NCBI GenBank assembly: GCA_036346225.1
Contig: JARFIW010000003.1
Coordinates: 4,024,501 to 4,088,500 of the forward strand
DNA from: Platerodrilus igneus
Taxonomy: Eukaryota > Arthropoda > Insecta > Coleoptera > Lycidae
Length of the DNA stretch: 64,000 bases
Direction: 5' to 3'
Of this stretch, positions 47,699-59,179 are shown in pieces; positions within the stretch are counted from its first letter, which is position 1, and every line of letters starts with the position of its first letter. A program made the translations under genes and the position numbers. The notes below the pieces were generated by a model that ran no database searches, had not been told where the DNA came from, and was given only the letters and a program-made list of their open reading frames with translations.

Positions 47699-48178
47699 TA
47701 AAATGATAATGGTATGTCACACCCCACCAGTTTAATTTGTAATCGGAGAGGTTACGAATTCAACTCTACGATGATTGATAGAGTTACGGTTTCAAATTAT
47801 AGATATCTTGAGTCCCTATTGACAGTCTCGACGCATACTCCACTATCCAAAGTGCATTAGGATTTACTAAATCAACAATAGTCGTAGGTGAAGGTACTAA
47901 TTTAAAAAAACTCTAATTTCCCGGTCTTCAGCACAACATACAATAAGTTCTATGAGTAGTTTTCCGTTCACATTAAAGTGAATTGGATGCTGCCGTTGTT
48001 GTTTGCACCAAAATTCATTTTCTGCTTTCATCCTCAATCTTTCTTTTATTAAATATATAAAATTTGGTCGTTTTGGTTCCACTGGAAAGTTCACTCTATA
48101 TGCAATCTTGTTTACCCGCGAGTTACCGAAATGTACTTCCTTCTGGGTAATTAACCCAACATCCCTACGGCGAGAACA
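47699..48178 (-). repeat. probable 3' LTR of BEL/Pao element 2
   Basis: On the minus strand the sequence starts TGTTCTCGCC at 48178, right after a purine-rich AAAGCGGGGACAA (48191-48179) that follows the pol stop, as expected for a 3' LTR. It runs to 47699, the point where similarity to the repeat at 63697-64000 stops. The right-hand end is not a canonical CA. A frame at 48094-47897 lies inside and is not counted as a gene. Confidence 0.55.
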
Positions 48179-48297
48179 TTGTCCCCGCTTTGAAAGTCGG
48201 TAGAACTTTCGATTAACTTAGAACAGCGAACAAAATAAATTAAAGAAACGAACTAATATTGCGGAACAATTAAACAAAATATGAACAAACGGGTTGG

Positions 48298-48870
48298 TCA
48301 TTGTTGAGGTATTGGATATAATTTAACTAACGGATGTTTAAATTTGATAGTTTTGGTTTTAACCAGAGCCATACGGACAACTTTATCAGCCCCAGGGTGC
48401 ACTTCTTCAATGATACGCAAGTACCACCTTAATGGAGAAACGTCATTTTGTATTAAAAGGACAACTGCTCCGATCTTTACCGGATTGTCGGGCGCGCACC
48501 ACTTTTTGCTGACCTGTATGGTATGTAGATACTCAATCCTCTTTTTGCGCCAAAACGATTGAACTAAAGCATCAAGTAAGGCTTTACGGTTATGCACTGT
48601 CAAACGCTTTTTTTACATGTCGGACGGGGGTAAAAATTGCAGTGGTGTTTGCATTAAGAAATGTGGTGGAGATAGCACTTCTGGATCAGGATCCTCGGAC
48701 AACGCACAGAGCGACCTCGAATTCAGGAGTGCCTCAATTTGAGTCAAAACCGCCAAAAGTTCCTCATATGTAAATAAATGACCACAAGCAATGCGATAGA
48801 GATGCATTTTAAGAGATTTTAGCGTAGATTTCCAAATACCACCAAAATGTGGAGCTTGTTGTGGAATCAT
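48298..48870 (-). pseudogene. BEL/Pao integrase C-terminus and DUF5641, element 2
   Basis: The frame 48870-48613 reads IPQQAPHFGGIWKSTLKSLK and LTQIEALLNSRSL, the BEL integrase end. 48603-48298 continues with FWRKKRIEYLHTIQVSKKW and VLLIQNDVSPLRWYLRI, the DUF5641 tail, and stops just before the purine tract. A short out-of-phase gap separates them. Confidence 0.85.
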
Positions 48871-49023
48871 TTTCCAGATGATGCGTCGATTATTAAATTC
48901 AAGATTTAAAGCATTTTATTTTACAGATATGATCAAATCATGAATTTTATATAATTTAGACATGATTCCAATAAAATTTGTACCGTGTTCGGAATAAATA
49001 CAAGACACTGGACCGCGGTGTGA

Positions 49024-49248
49024 CTAAAAACGCTTAAATGCATCTAAAAAGGCATGAAAGGATAAGTCAGACGCTAGCTCTATATGGATAACCTTAGTAG
49101 TCAGACAAACAAATATACAAAGATACGCTTTTTGAGAGTGCTGACCTCGTCTGCGTGAGAGCATAATGGATAGGACCAGCGTAATCACACCAGTGTGTGT
49201 GAACACTTTGACCTCATATACGCGGAATAATGGCAAATCTGACAGCAT
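49024..49248 (-). pseudogene. BEL/Pao integrase core fragment, element 2
   Basis: MLSDLPLFRVYEVKVFTHTG followed by AYLCIFVCLTTKVIHIELAS and FLDAFKRF: the integrase core strand carrying the first catalytic Asp position, here altered, and the conserved TKxxHxE segment. Stops bound it on both sides. Confidence 0.8.
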
Positions 49249-50386
49249 AGGCGAGAGATGTTTGGGATTGACTCGAAACCAGAAATTACATAATCTGACA
49301 CTTGATCTTATATCTCTCTAGAAGAAAGAATCCAGTATTATTGTTTGATAAGCTAGTTAAGAAGATTGGCGCCAGTATGACAATTAATGCGACGATAACG
49401 GTCAATTAATAAGTTTATTATGTCATCTTTTTCTCGTAACAGCAATGGATCACAAGCGGCAAAGGGCAATCCTGATCGTGATAAACGACACCCACTCGAA
49501 ATAAACCTTTTTCATCTAGCATGGGGTTTAAATTTCATATGTATAAAGGCTCACTGCCTTTTCTCAAACTTTGTATTATTTCTGAAAACTGTAACTGTTG
49601 TAGGGCATGTATTAAGTATTGTTCTGCCACGTTTAGATAGTCAGCTTCAATTATATGAGAAAGCTTAATAATCCTACAAAACCGTAATACATATTCAATA
49701 CTTCGTAAAATTTTACCCATGAGGTTACGTTATGTGTCTTATCATATAACACCGGTAGATCAACAACAATAGTAACTAAATTCCTTAAACGTAATTTAGG
49801 AATTTTTTTCATTGGGCGAAGCGGAAAACTGTTTAATTGGCCAGGTATGCGGAGGTCGCGACGTTCATAATGGACCATTTCACCATAACTCGTCCGACAA
49901 CAGTTGCGAGGGCAACATGCCTCGAGATAGGCAATGACTTGGGTTCTATATCCCAGCGATGTGGTAAAAGTGTTTAGAGTCCACGTTGCTTTGAACCTTA
50001 GCCACTCTAATAGCGATATATGTTGTTCGGTCTTGAATGGCCTCATTGTTACTGTTCACTTAAATCAAGTTTAGTTTTCCATAAATGTCTAGATGGTTAG
50101 TTGTAGCATAATTTGATTTATAGAGTACGTTGCAACCTAATAAGATAGTCAGTAGTAATGTCAATTTAAGTTCTGTCAATTTTTGTATACACTTTAATTT
50201 TGCTTTGATTTTATTATATAAAAGGCAACAACCAGCTGTTCTTTTATTCATCACATTACATGTCTGTCAGTTATATGGAAATGGTCAACTTCTCAGTTCA
50301 TTCAAAAGAGAAAAAATAGCAATCAGTGCAATTAACTCATCATTTCTAATTTTGTAGCACATCGCACTGGTCCAAGCAAATGTAGT
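49249..50386 (-). pseudogene. BEL/Pao linker between RNase H and integrase, element 2
   Basis: The frame 50046-49651 is open for 131 codons and lies where BEL pol has its long RNase H-integrase linker; VVDLPVLYDKTHNVTSWVKF is protein-like, but no domain signature is clear. Assignment is by position. Confidence 0.45.
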
Positions 50387-50791
50387 TCAATGATGAGGAA
50401 GTGAATGAATCCACGATAAGGCTATCGTAAAATCCAAAAAGGCGTATATGTTTTCAATGGGATATCGTGAATTATATAAATTATACACGTTTCTTACTAA
50501 TTTGGATAATAGAGCTACAGCGTAAAGCTCAAGGTGCGCTAAGGTCACTATTTTTATAGGAGAAGCCCTTGATTTTGAACAAACAAGCCGTACAAAGATC
50601 TTACCATCTGGATATGTTAAATGCAGGTAGACTGCACAACCAAAAGCCTTTAGACTTGCATCACAGAAAGCAACTATGTTTACAATGCAGTCGTGAGTCA
50701 CTTTTAAATGGCGTGCTATGACCGCCTTCCTCAGTAAAGGAAGTTCAGATACGAGTTTGAAGTAGTATTGTCTTATGCTTAGGAGGTACAT
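50387..50791 (-). pseudogene. BEL/Pao RNase H-like (A17) region, element 2
   Basis: NIVAFCDASLKAFGCAVYLH contains the first catalytic-type Asp; VCSKSRASPIKIVTLAHLEL and YALALLSKL-like helices follow, then FLDFTIALSWIHS with a further Asp. The upstream end is cut by the SINE. Confidence 0.85.
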
Positions 50792-50795
50792 CGTC

Positions 50796-51089
50796 AGGCG
50801 TCGCCGTGGATCAATGTAGTAAGCGTAAGACTACGGATCCCAAGGTCCCGGGTTCAAATCCCGACACGGCTGACTGCTCGAAAAATGGTAGGTGAGCATT
50901 TTTCACAAAAATTACGCCCTCGTTCGGATGAGAGGTTAAATGGAGATCCCGTGTGTGTTGTCACACGTAGATCCCTACCTTGCCTGGAACGGCAAGGGTT
51001 CGGCAAAATTCTAAATTTCCAGGCAACAAAGAACTCGCCTCCTGGCCAATGTAGTACCTTCGGGTGGAGCATTGAAAAATCACATGTAA
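50796..51089 (+). mobile_element. tRNA-derived SINE, full-length copy
   Basis: 294 bp flanked by an 11-bp perfect target-site duplication ggtacatcgtc (50785-50795 and 51090-51100). The 5' part folds as a tRNA: GCCGTG (50803-50808) pairs with CACGGC (50865-50870), and the B box ggttcaaatcc lies in a 4-bp T stem. The tRNA-unrelated body holds tacgccctcgttcggatgag and caatgtagtaccttcgggtgg and ends without a poly-A tail. It lies in BEL element 2, between RT and RNase H. Confidence 0.9.
50803..50870 (+). promoter_or_regulatory. SINE tRNA-like head with internal RNA polymerase III promoter
   Basis: A 68-nt tRNA-like sequence with acceptor stem GCCGTG/CACGGC, an A-box-like tagtaagcgta and B box ggttcaaatcc. 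The parent tRNA could not be named because the anticodon arm is degenerate. Confidence 0.75.
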
Positions 51090-51237
51090 GGTACATCGTC
51101 GCATGCAAGGTTTGCATTCCATAAATTCTTTATTAGCAACTTGGTGTCTAAAATTACAGCCGAGACTACCCCAATATATCAAATAATCTAGCAGCACTGA
51201 CAAAATTATTCGTTTGGTGCATGCTGGTGTTGAGAAT

Positions 51238-52306
51238 TCAGCGGCTTAAAAGAAAAAGAACGGCGTTTCTAGGATCCCATGCCAGACTTAGAATTTTTTT
51301 ATTACTACCATCTGTAAAATGTACAGGCGTATAATGCGATAACGGTAGGGTACTGAGCAATTCGATTAAATTGCTAGCCCACTTAACAAGATTGAATCCC
51401 CCGGCCTTAAATAAAGCTATCAGTTGATGTGATAAGTTTACTGCCTCTTCAGTATTCAATACAGTCGACACTAAATCGTTCATGTATAACTCCGACTCAG
51501 CGACCATAGCAGCATCAAGGTAGCTGTATCTTTCATCTGCGGCTAACTGCCTTACAGTGCGCATTGCAATAAATGGACTACATTTTAGCCCAAAGGAAAC
51601 ACAAGTAAATTTAAACGAACAAATGCATTCGTTGCTGCCAAAGCAAAACAATATCTTTTGATATTGTTGGTGTTCTTTAATAACACCACCTTGCAGGTAC
51701 ATTTGTCAAATGTCAGCTGTAACGGCGACGGGGAAAAAAGCGAAACTTTAATAACAGTTTAAACAAATCGGCTTGCAAATTAGACCCAGAGTATAGGACG
51801 TCATTAAGCGATAACTCTGAATGGGTTTCTGCACTTGCATCTAAAACAATCCGTACCTTGGTAGTCCTTTTATCTGGACTAACAAGAACGTGATGAGGTA
51901 CAAAGTACTCCATATCGGTGAAACCCCTACCAAATACTGACTTTTTATATGTATATTCGTCTTTAACTTCGTTATAGCTCTTGCAAAAGTCTGGATCCAT
52001 TTTAAACTTACGTTCAAGATAGACGAAGCGTGTGTGCGCTACTCCCCAAGAGTTACCTAAATTGTGTTCATCTCTAGTGAGGGGCAAGGCAACTGTATAG
52101 CGACCGTTACTTCGACGGGACATATTTTTTATGAAGTCATTTTCACATGCAATTTCTAGTGGACTGTAGAAGCAAGTATTACAAACTTCTTCTAGTTCCC
52201 AAAACTTCTGCAAACATGATTGCAAATCATAATTGTTTAAAGCGCAGTATGTTGTAGATGAGAAATTATGTTGTTCCTCATGAGCCATAGTTGGTATTTG
52301 ACCCAT
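51238..52306 (-). pseudogene. BEL/Pao reverse transcriptase, element 2
   Basis: The frame 52306-51713 has QKFWELEEVCNTC, then NGRYTVALPL, VPHHVLVSPDKRTTKVRIVL and DASAETHSELSLNDVL, the BEL RT fingers and first palm block. After a phase break, 51702-51238 gives FTCVSFGLKCSPFIAMRTVR and the active site, here YMND (51486-51475), where BEL elements have YxDD. An inactivating Asp-to-Asn change is therefore visible. Confidence 0.88.
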
Positions 52307-52403
52307 TATAACATGCCCTATAATGAAGGCGCGTTACTAGCAGCATCAGTATGACCGTCCAACAATAAGAATGGGAAAAACTGTGCCCCAGATTTAAATC
52401 AAT

Positions 52404-52866
52404 TTAACCAGAAACATTCCACTGACTATCCGCTAACGGCATTTTGTTAAGCTGTGCAATATGTGATGAATAAATGTATTGAGCAGGTAGGTTATCTGTA
52501 ATACAATCAATTATTAAAACTTGAACATTATAGATATGCGGATGAATGCGTGATTCTATAGTACGTGTTGCGTACCCACATATAAGACGGGAGCTCATAC
52601 TTATACCTTTAATTACCGAATAAGTTAACGGGGTTATAGCCAGATTCAGATGTTTAAAATACAACACCGACATTAAATTATGTTGCGACGCACAATCAAT
52701 CGGGCATCTGATGAGTTTGCGTTTATTGTTAGCGGTTCTAGCAAAAACTTGTGCAGTAGACAGTAAAACATTATTCACTGGCAAGACTGCCCCTAGTATT
52801 ATATTGCGAACATGCGAAGTTATTGTCGTCGTGTCAGTCGTGAGGTATGCGTTATCGTCATTTGGA
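52404..52866 (-). pseudogene. BEL/Pao aspartic protease (DUF1758-like), element 2
   Basis: The frame 52784-52404 reads VLLSTAQVFARTANNKRKLI, then RCPIDCASQHNLM, which sits where the family has its Asp-Ser/Thr active-site loop (RxLLDxGSQ), and YNVQVLIIDCITDNLPAQYI. The errantivirus-like element begins 35 bp upstream, at 52901. Confidence 0.75.
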
Positions 52867-52900
52867 TGCGGTACAACACTTATGATTTAGCTGCGATGCG

Positions 52901-53271
52901 AGTTAGGTTTTGGTCTTTGGGAGCTGCTTTTTAAAAAATGTTTTTCCAAAAACTCTTCTAATAAATTTATTTAAACAGAAATTACAAGTGGAAATTTAAT
53001 TTACAAGTACTGTAACAAAAATATTCTAAGTTGGAATCACTATTAAATGAACTAATTTAGGGCGAGTAGTTTGAACAACCAACAATGCTAAAGTTGTAAG
53101 GCTCAAGACTGACTGACCATTTTAGGCTCTGCGGGGTATTTATGTTGTCCCTGCCCCTCACATTATTAATCTTTTATTATCTATTCTTGAATTATACAAT
53201 GTTGTAAGTTAACTTAAGATTCAATAAATCCATTTAATTATACATATATTTGATTTGGGGGATATGTAACT
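52901..53271 (-). repeat. 3' LTR of the errantivirus-like element, 371 bp
   Basis: It matches 60152-60705 along its length apart from about 180 bp missing from the middle. It is bounded by AGTTA/TAACT and preceded on the coding strand by the purine tract CGGGAGG (53278-53272). Confidence 0.88.
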
Positions 53272-53400
53272 CCTCCCGATGTAAATGAAAATTAAGAGTT
53301 TCACTTAATTTTTAAAATTTATTGTCCCTAAGGGTACATTTATTGTTTCTTTGTTGACCTTTGTTTCTTTGTTCTTATGTCTAAAATTTCTTTCTTTGTT

Positions 53401-55010
53401 TCAATACCTAAGATATGTTTTGTACAATAAATACATAGTTAATAAAATGACTACAATGATTAATAAAACTGTCCAAACTTTTATGTTATCATATTGTAAT
53501 TTTGGCACTTTAAACTCACTTAAGTGTTCTTTGTATTTGTCTATTAACTTCATGGCTTGGCTGAGATCATTCAGGTCTAGGTGTTCTAGTTGCATTGGTT
53601 TTTTACTGATTTCGTCATTTTCGGGTTGTATAATCTTGAACTATAGTTCCGGTAAATTTGCGAATATCTTTGTCACTGTTGGATCTTGTTATACTCGAAT
53701 AATTTCATTTTTCAGTTTTAGATAGCAATCTTCTTTAATGGTGATTACTTTACTTCCAGTTAATGCTAAATTGTTTTTGTCTTGGTTGCAATGGGTGGTT
53801 GCTATTACTTTTTGTGGAAATACAGCAATCCATTTGTTTTCCGTAACTTTTTGAATTTTATTGTTGGTGATTTATACTGGTTTTGCTTCACAATTGTTGT
53901 ATTGATTTGAGAATCTTAATAATTGTAATTTACAAGGGTTATCTGCTTGAATGGCTGTTATGGTTAATGATTGGCATAAATATTGGCTTGGTGCTACTTC
54001 TCTGCATTATTCTTTCGTGTAGCCATACCTAAGTTCATTTAAGGAAAAGAACTTGGTTTTAGGAATAATAACTTGATACCTGCTAGTAACTTTCATGGGG
54101 AAAGCAAATGGGTGATAATAATTATAAGTGTTACTTTCTACTATGGGGATTTCTATTAAAATGTGATTTCGTTATTGCATACATAACCTTTCACTATGGC
54201 TATTTTTTTCAAATATGAGTATGTTTGATTCTACTATTTCAAAGGGTAGTTTACTGTTAGTTATAAATGATCTAATTCTTAATAATTCATTTAACAAGTC
54301 GGTTGGTTCTATAGTACTAGAGTGTAATGTGTTAAGTTTTGCAAATGTTGCAGCGTTTTCTAAGGTAGCTAAAATTTGTTGGATTACAGTAATGGTTGAT
54401 ATCATCTAATTGAATTGCCTGTTAAACCTTATCAAATATCCCATTCCTAGCATTGTGGTTTGCATGTTACTTTCAAGGGTTTGTATTCTATTAGCTGTAC
54501 TGTGTTGGTTTTTTACTAGCTTTCTTAACGTATCATTAAATTTAATTATAGTTGGCCGAGTTAAGGATACTTGATTTCTAACAATGGTTTTTATGTCATG
54601 TTGGTTCTCAATTAAGTGTTGTATGGCGTTGTCATATCGCTTCGCATCTTGGTTGTCCAAATTGCCTGTGATAGATTTTACAATGTTACCTAGTCCGTTG
54701 ATAAGTTCTCTTTTTCGTTTTGTGATTTGATCTGTTGGTATTAATCTACTAAATTTATCTTCTATGTTCCTTAAAATGGTTACTATTATATTGTTGTATT
54801 TAAGCATTTCTATAGTGTATTCTTTACCGAATTTGGCTGTGTCCATTGATTGTTTCAGTTTGTAATAGTTGTTTCTAATTATGCGAAACTCTTGTTTTAA
54901 TTCTGTTAAATGAAATTTCTGTGCGAATGTCCAATAATCTATTGTGTTTTCCATACTTCCCAATTTTACTGGTAGTATACCGGGGTTGTTCTTAATGTCT
55001 TCGACTACTA
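53401..55010 (-). pseudogene. env-like gene of the errantivirus-like element, broken
   Basis: Three minus frames cover most of an insect-errantivirus Env, a glycoprotein of the baculovirus-F-like fusion type. 54963-54406 is helical and has a KRKR cleavage-type site followed by LINGLGNIVKSITG, the fusion-peptide-like region of the family. 54405-54172 is mid-domain. 53595-53401 ends with a hydrophobic membrane span (LLIIVVILLTMYLLY) and a short tail. Phase breaks and stops separate them, so no protein can be made from this copy. Confidence 0.8.
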
Positions 55011-55355
55011 TGTCGTTGTCCGTTCTATCTGGGTAGAGATTGACGGCAAGGGTAATGGCTGTCCATCTGGAATTACATGGTGTCTTAGGTTTTTCAAATG
55101 AATATATTTTACTATTATTCCGTTGTTTAGTACTGCTACATTTTTGTGTGATATCTTTTTGATTTTGAATGGGCCTAAATTTCTGGGGGCCGTTTTTGTT
55201 TTTTACTTTGAAAGGTTTTCTTATATACGGTTTGTCCTACTGAAAATTTATTTATATCGGCATTCTTATTGCAGATCGCTGTAACACGTTCCTTGTTGTT
55301 ATCTAATTTATTTTTTACCTTATCATAAGTTATTTTTAATTTTTCTTTATGGTCT

Positions 55356-55640
55356 TTAGCATACTGTTAGTATACTTCCATTGTTGCAATGTATATCGTA
55401 AGGGTTACGGGAATCTGAATGTCCTAATGTTAATTCGAGGGGTGTAAAGTTTGACAATAAGTGGATTGTGTTGTTGTAAGCAATTAGTGCGTATGACATT
55501 AAATTAGTGATGTGTTCTTTCTTATAAGTTAATCTTAATAATCTCATCTGTTCTAATAATGTTAGATGTAATCTTTCAATTAATCCATTTGATGGTGTAT
55601 TTGCTCGGTTTGGACATTACTATTTTGGAATTTAATGGGG
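55356..55640 (-). pseudogene. errantivirus-like integrase C-terminal remnant
   Basis: From about 55625 the minus strand reads ANTPSNGLIERLHLTLLEQ, which carries the catalytic Glu block of integrase, then YNNTIHLLSNFTPLELTLG. The upstream core with its two Asp residues is absent: the sequence on the other side of about 55625 is protease-linked. Confidence 0.8.
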
Positions 55641-56010
55641 ATTTGTCCGTGTTTTGTTTTTAATAAGCGGTTTTTTATATCGATGTTTGCTCCTAATTTT
55701 CTTAGAAAATCAATTCTTTTTAATCCGTCGTATTTGTCGCTAAATTCAAAAAATGTAAAATTTATGTTTCATTTTACGTTTTCGGTAGGGGTATGTTTGC
55801 TATAAATTGATGTAATGTTGTTTTGTGGGCTGTTTTGATTTTAAAGGGTTCCCCATCTACAAAATCTAAATAATGTTTTTGTGCGGTTCGGAAAGTAATT
55901 AATGTTTTTGAAGAACCGGTGTCAATTAATAATGTAAGTTCTGCGTGGGGTACTTCTATGTATGGTAAGATTTGTTGGTTGATGTTATATAAGTTACTTA
56001 CGTTTGGTCA
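55640..56010 (-). pseudogene. errantivirus-like protease domain
   Basis: TLLIDTGSSKTLITFRTAQK places the aspartic protease active site DTGS at about 55925. The following KHYLDFVDGEPF and HKTTLHQF read as the protease body. The frame then runs toward the integrase remnant without any RT in between. Confidence 0.75.
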
Positions 56011-56377
56011 TATAAGAATCGGTCTAGTTGAAAATTTGAGTACGCGTTTTCCTCATCGTCTTCTTCGTCATTTGCACATCGGTCGTCACGTTAGTAGTTT
56101 TCTAAATGATTTGGTTCATCGTCTATACTGGAGTTTGTATAATTATTCTTGTCATGATTATTATTAAATTCTTCCACTTTTTGGTGGAATAGTTCTTCGC
56201 AATTGAAGTTTCGTTTTGATTATAATTTGGTTTGATTTGCGATATTTTTGTGTTTTGTCTGGTGTTACTAAATAAAGTGTCTACAGGAGTTGCTTTGTAG
56301 TAACAATTGGGGTTGTTATTGTTATTTGTAATCGGTGTTTCTGTTGGGGTTCGCGCCGAATGTTTGCCTTCGCTGGT

Positions 56378-59170
56378 TTACATGTCGGTTAAACCTGGGT
56401 GGAAATGTGGGTTTTGGAAAATTTGAGTTAAATGTCGGTATCGGAAACTGCCTAAATTGGTTGTTGAAATGTTTGTTATTAGAGTTTGAGCTGTTATAGT
56501 TCGTGGTTGATTCACTTGCGCGTTAAATGGTGTAAATTTCGGTTGTGTAGGTGTTTGTCTCGCGGCTTGTATGGTTTTCATGGGTGAGTAGTTTTATTTG
56601 CGTTAGGGTTATACAGTCTGTTTCGGTAATACATAACGTTTTCTTCTTCTATAATCATGTTCATTGCCTCCTCTAGATTTTATGATGTTGAAATTTTATT
56701 TTGTCTGATAACTGTTCAGGCAATTCGTTTATGTAGGTGTCTAGTTCCATTTCGTCGTACAATTTTGTTTTCAATAAACGGACATTTGGTCGGGTATTCA
56801 TCGTTAGTGGTTACGTTGTATTAGCGATTCAAACGCCAGAGATTCAATTTTTTTTAACTCTGCTTCTATGCAAAATGTAAGTACATATATTCTTTCTATG
56901 TTTTTAATTAAAAATTGTCTATATTCCTTTTCGATTTTAGTATTCATGAAGAATGGGAGCTTGATTATTTTTTACAGAGGTGAATGATAAATATTGTTGC
57001 TTAATATGCATTGCCTTCATAGCCATCGCTAAAAAGGGTAATCTGGAAAGGCCTTTTTAACATTACATAATAAATATCAAGCAGTTTATCCATAAAATAG
57101 TAACTTAAGAAAAATAATATTAGAGATCTTAAGGTTCAATTAACAGGTCGACAAAATGTTTTCAAACAGCCCATGTAAAAATCACGTGCAGTAACTACTG
57201 CAACATTCAAAGTAAGCTACTCTATGCAAAAAAATGTAAACCGTTTTTTGACGGTGAGTTTATAAAAGAAACTTTCTTGAAAATGTCAGATTACTTTTTG
57301 TGACTTTCAGAATAAGAGTGAAATTATAGCTGCAATTAAAGATCTACAATTGTCTCGAAATACTGTGATGCGGCGAATTGAGAAAATGAGTGAAAATGTA
57401 AGAGAAAAATTACATAAATATATTAATAGATGTTCTTGTTGTTCCCTTCAATTACATGAATCGACCGATATACGTGACACAGCACAATTGATTATTTTTA
57501 TTCGAATGGTTTTAAATATTATACATTTAAAGAAGAATTGTTGGGTATGATTTCTTTGACAGAAAGGCCTAGCTTTTAAAACCTTCCTGACTAACTTGAA
57601 AAATACAACTTTTTAAATTAGTTTCAATAACAGATGTCACAGGAGCGATGATAGGCTGCATCAATGGATTTATAACCTTATGCCAAAATAATGACAAATT
57701 TCCAAGTTTTTGAGCTACCACTGCATAATTCACCCACAAGTGTTACCTAGCAAAATATTAAATACCAACGAAATGATGGACATGGCGTTCAAAATTGTAA
57801 ATTCTATTCAAGGAACTTCACTCACCCTTTCAATTGCAACCTGGTGAAGGACACCGAGAATTATTACTACACATTGATGTTAGGTGGCTAAGTAGAAGTA
57901 AATTTTGACAACGATTTTGTGATTTATTAAATGAGATAGCAATTGTTCTTGAAGGCAACATGGAAAATGTTCAAATTTACATGATGAAGTTTGGCTCAGA
58001 TTTAGCATTTCTTACAGATTTTACATTAAAATTAAGTGATTTAAATTTAGAATTGCTAGAAAAAAACAGGACAATAATAGAAATTATCAGTAGCATTAAT
58101 GCAAACAAAACAAAATTTATTATGTTAATAGAAATTCTTCAACAAAACAACTTGAACCACTTTTCAAATATGACCAACTACAAAGCTATTAAAATTGTAA
58201 TTATAACGTTGAAAAATATGTTGCAGAAATTAAAAAAGTGATTGAAGACTTTGAGGTCAGATTTCATGATTTTGCAAAAATTAAAGATAATGTGCAGTAC
58301 GTCTTTTCCTTTTAAAAACAATTTAAATATAAAACATATTGCCGCTAAAATTTTAGACATATTTCATTTTGAACAAAAGAACGTGTTAGAAAATGAAATT
58401 ATAACTCTAAAAGCTGATATAATTTTACGTCAGAGCATTTGAGGAAGACTTTTGGAAATACGTCAATTGAGAAAAGTATCCCAATATTTCCAAATGTAGC
58501 GAGTATATACTCTTGTTTTGGATTTACATACTTAAGTGAATCGCCTTTTTCTTATTTAAAGTTCACAAAGTCTAAACGTCGTTCTCTGCTGACTGATTCT
58601 TATACTGAAGATTTTTTATCACTATCTTTGTCTGGATAAACAACAAATTATGAATACTTAGTTGGATACATGCAGACGCAAACCTCATATTAATGATAGG
58701 ATAATAATAAAATAAAATCTAATAGTAATTTTTTTTGTCTCTACTTTCGAATCAACAAATTTTGTTATTAAGAATGTTGGTTTAAGGTCCCTCCTGCCAT
58801 TGTCACTTATTAGTAGCTCCTTACATCTCATACCGAATTGGAAGGGTAATTGGTTGGGTTCCATTCGAGGGTTTATTAAATCGCGAACCAGACATTTGAT
58901 GTGTCTCTGGTCGCTGAAATACGCTATAAGTAACCGTTTAAAGTCCTCCCATTGTTCAAGGTCATCGCGACTTGCGATCAATGTTAATACTCTTCCTGAT
59001 AGTTTACTGAGAATTATGCGTAAAAGCATGACATTACGGTCAATGTCACCTTTTTTATAAAAAAATTTCAAGAACATTTCACCTGCAGTAATAAAATACA
59101 TAGTATCGTTTGATTTCCGTCGAATACGGGGATTGATTCGAGGTACAACCGCATATTCTCCATGTTTCGT
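56378..59170 (-). pseudogene. errantivirus-like gag, split by a hAT fragment
   Basis: The N-terminal part (59170-58685) has KLSGRVLTLIASRDDLEQW, then AYFSDQRHIKCLVRDLINPR and LPFQFGMRC, the errantiviral capsid block. The gene resumes at about 56955 with EYRQFLIKNIERIYVLTFCI and ends in a Gln/Thr/Asn-rich tail (56581-56378). A phase change precedes the capsid block near 59105. Between the two parts lies a plus-strand hAT fragment. Confidence 0.8.
57190..58639 (+). pseudogene. hAT transposase fragment, ZBED5/FAM200/Buster-like
   Basis: KKCKPFFDGEFIKETFLKMS leads into LQLSRNTVMRRIEKMSENVR and SLQLHESTDIRDTAQL, where the usual Asp of LDEST is His. Then SDLAFLTDFTLKLSDLNLEL and, at the end, FGFTYLSESPFSYLKFTKSK, the conserved C-terminal dimerisation stretch, before TAA at 58637-58639. 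Stops and phase changes lie at about 57548, 58241 and 58441. Element ends and a target-site duplication were not found. Confidence 0.8.
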
Positions 59171-59179
59171 GTTTTTAAT

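Noticed and set aside
50803..50870. Possible functional tRNA gene
   Set aside because: It has an imperfect anticodon arm, continues directly into a conserved non-tRNA body, and is bounded by an 11-bp duplication, so it is the head of a SINE.
53351..53725. 124-codon plus-strand frame
   Set aside because: It is antisense to the env transmembrane end, which has clear family features on the other strand.
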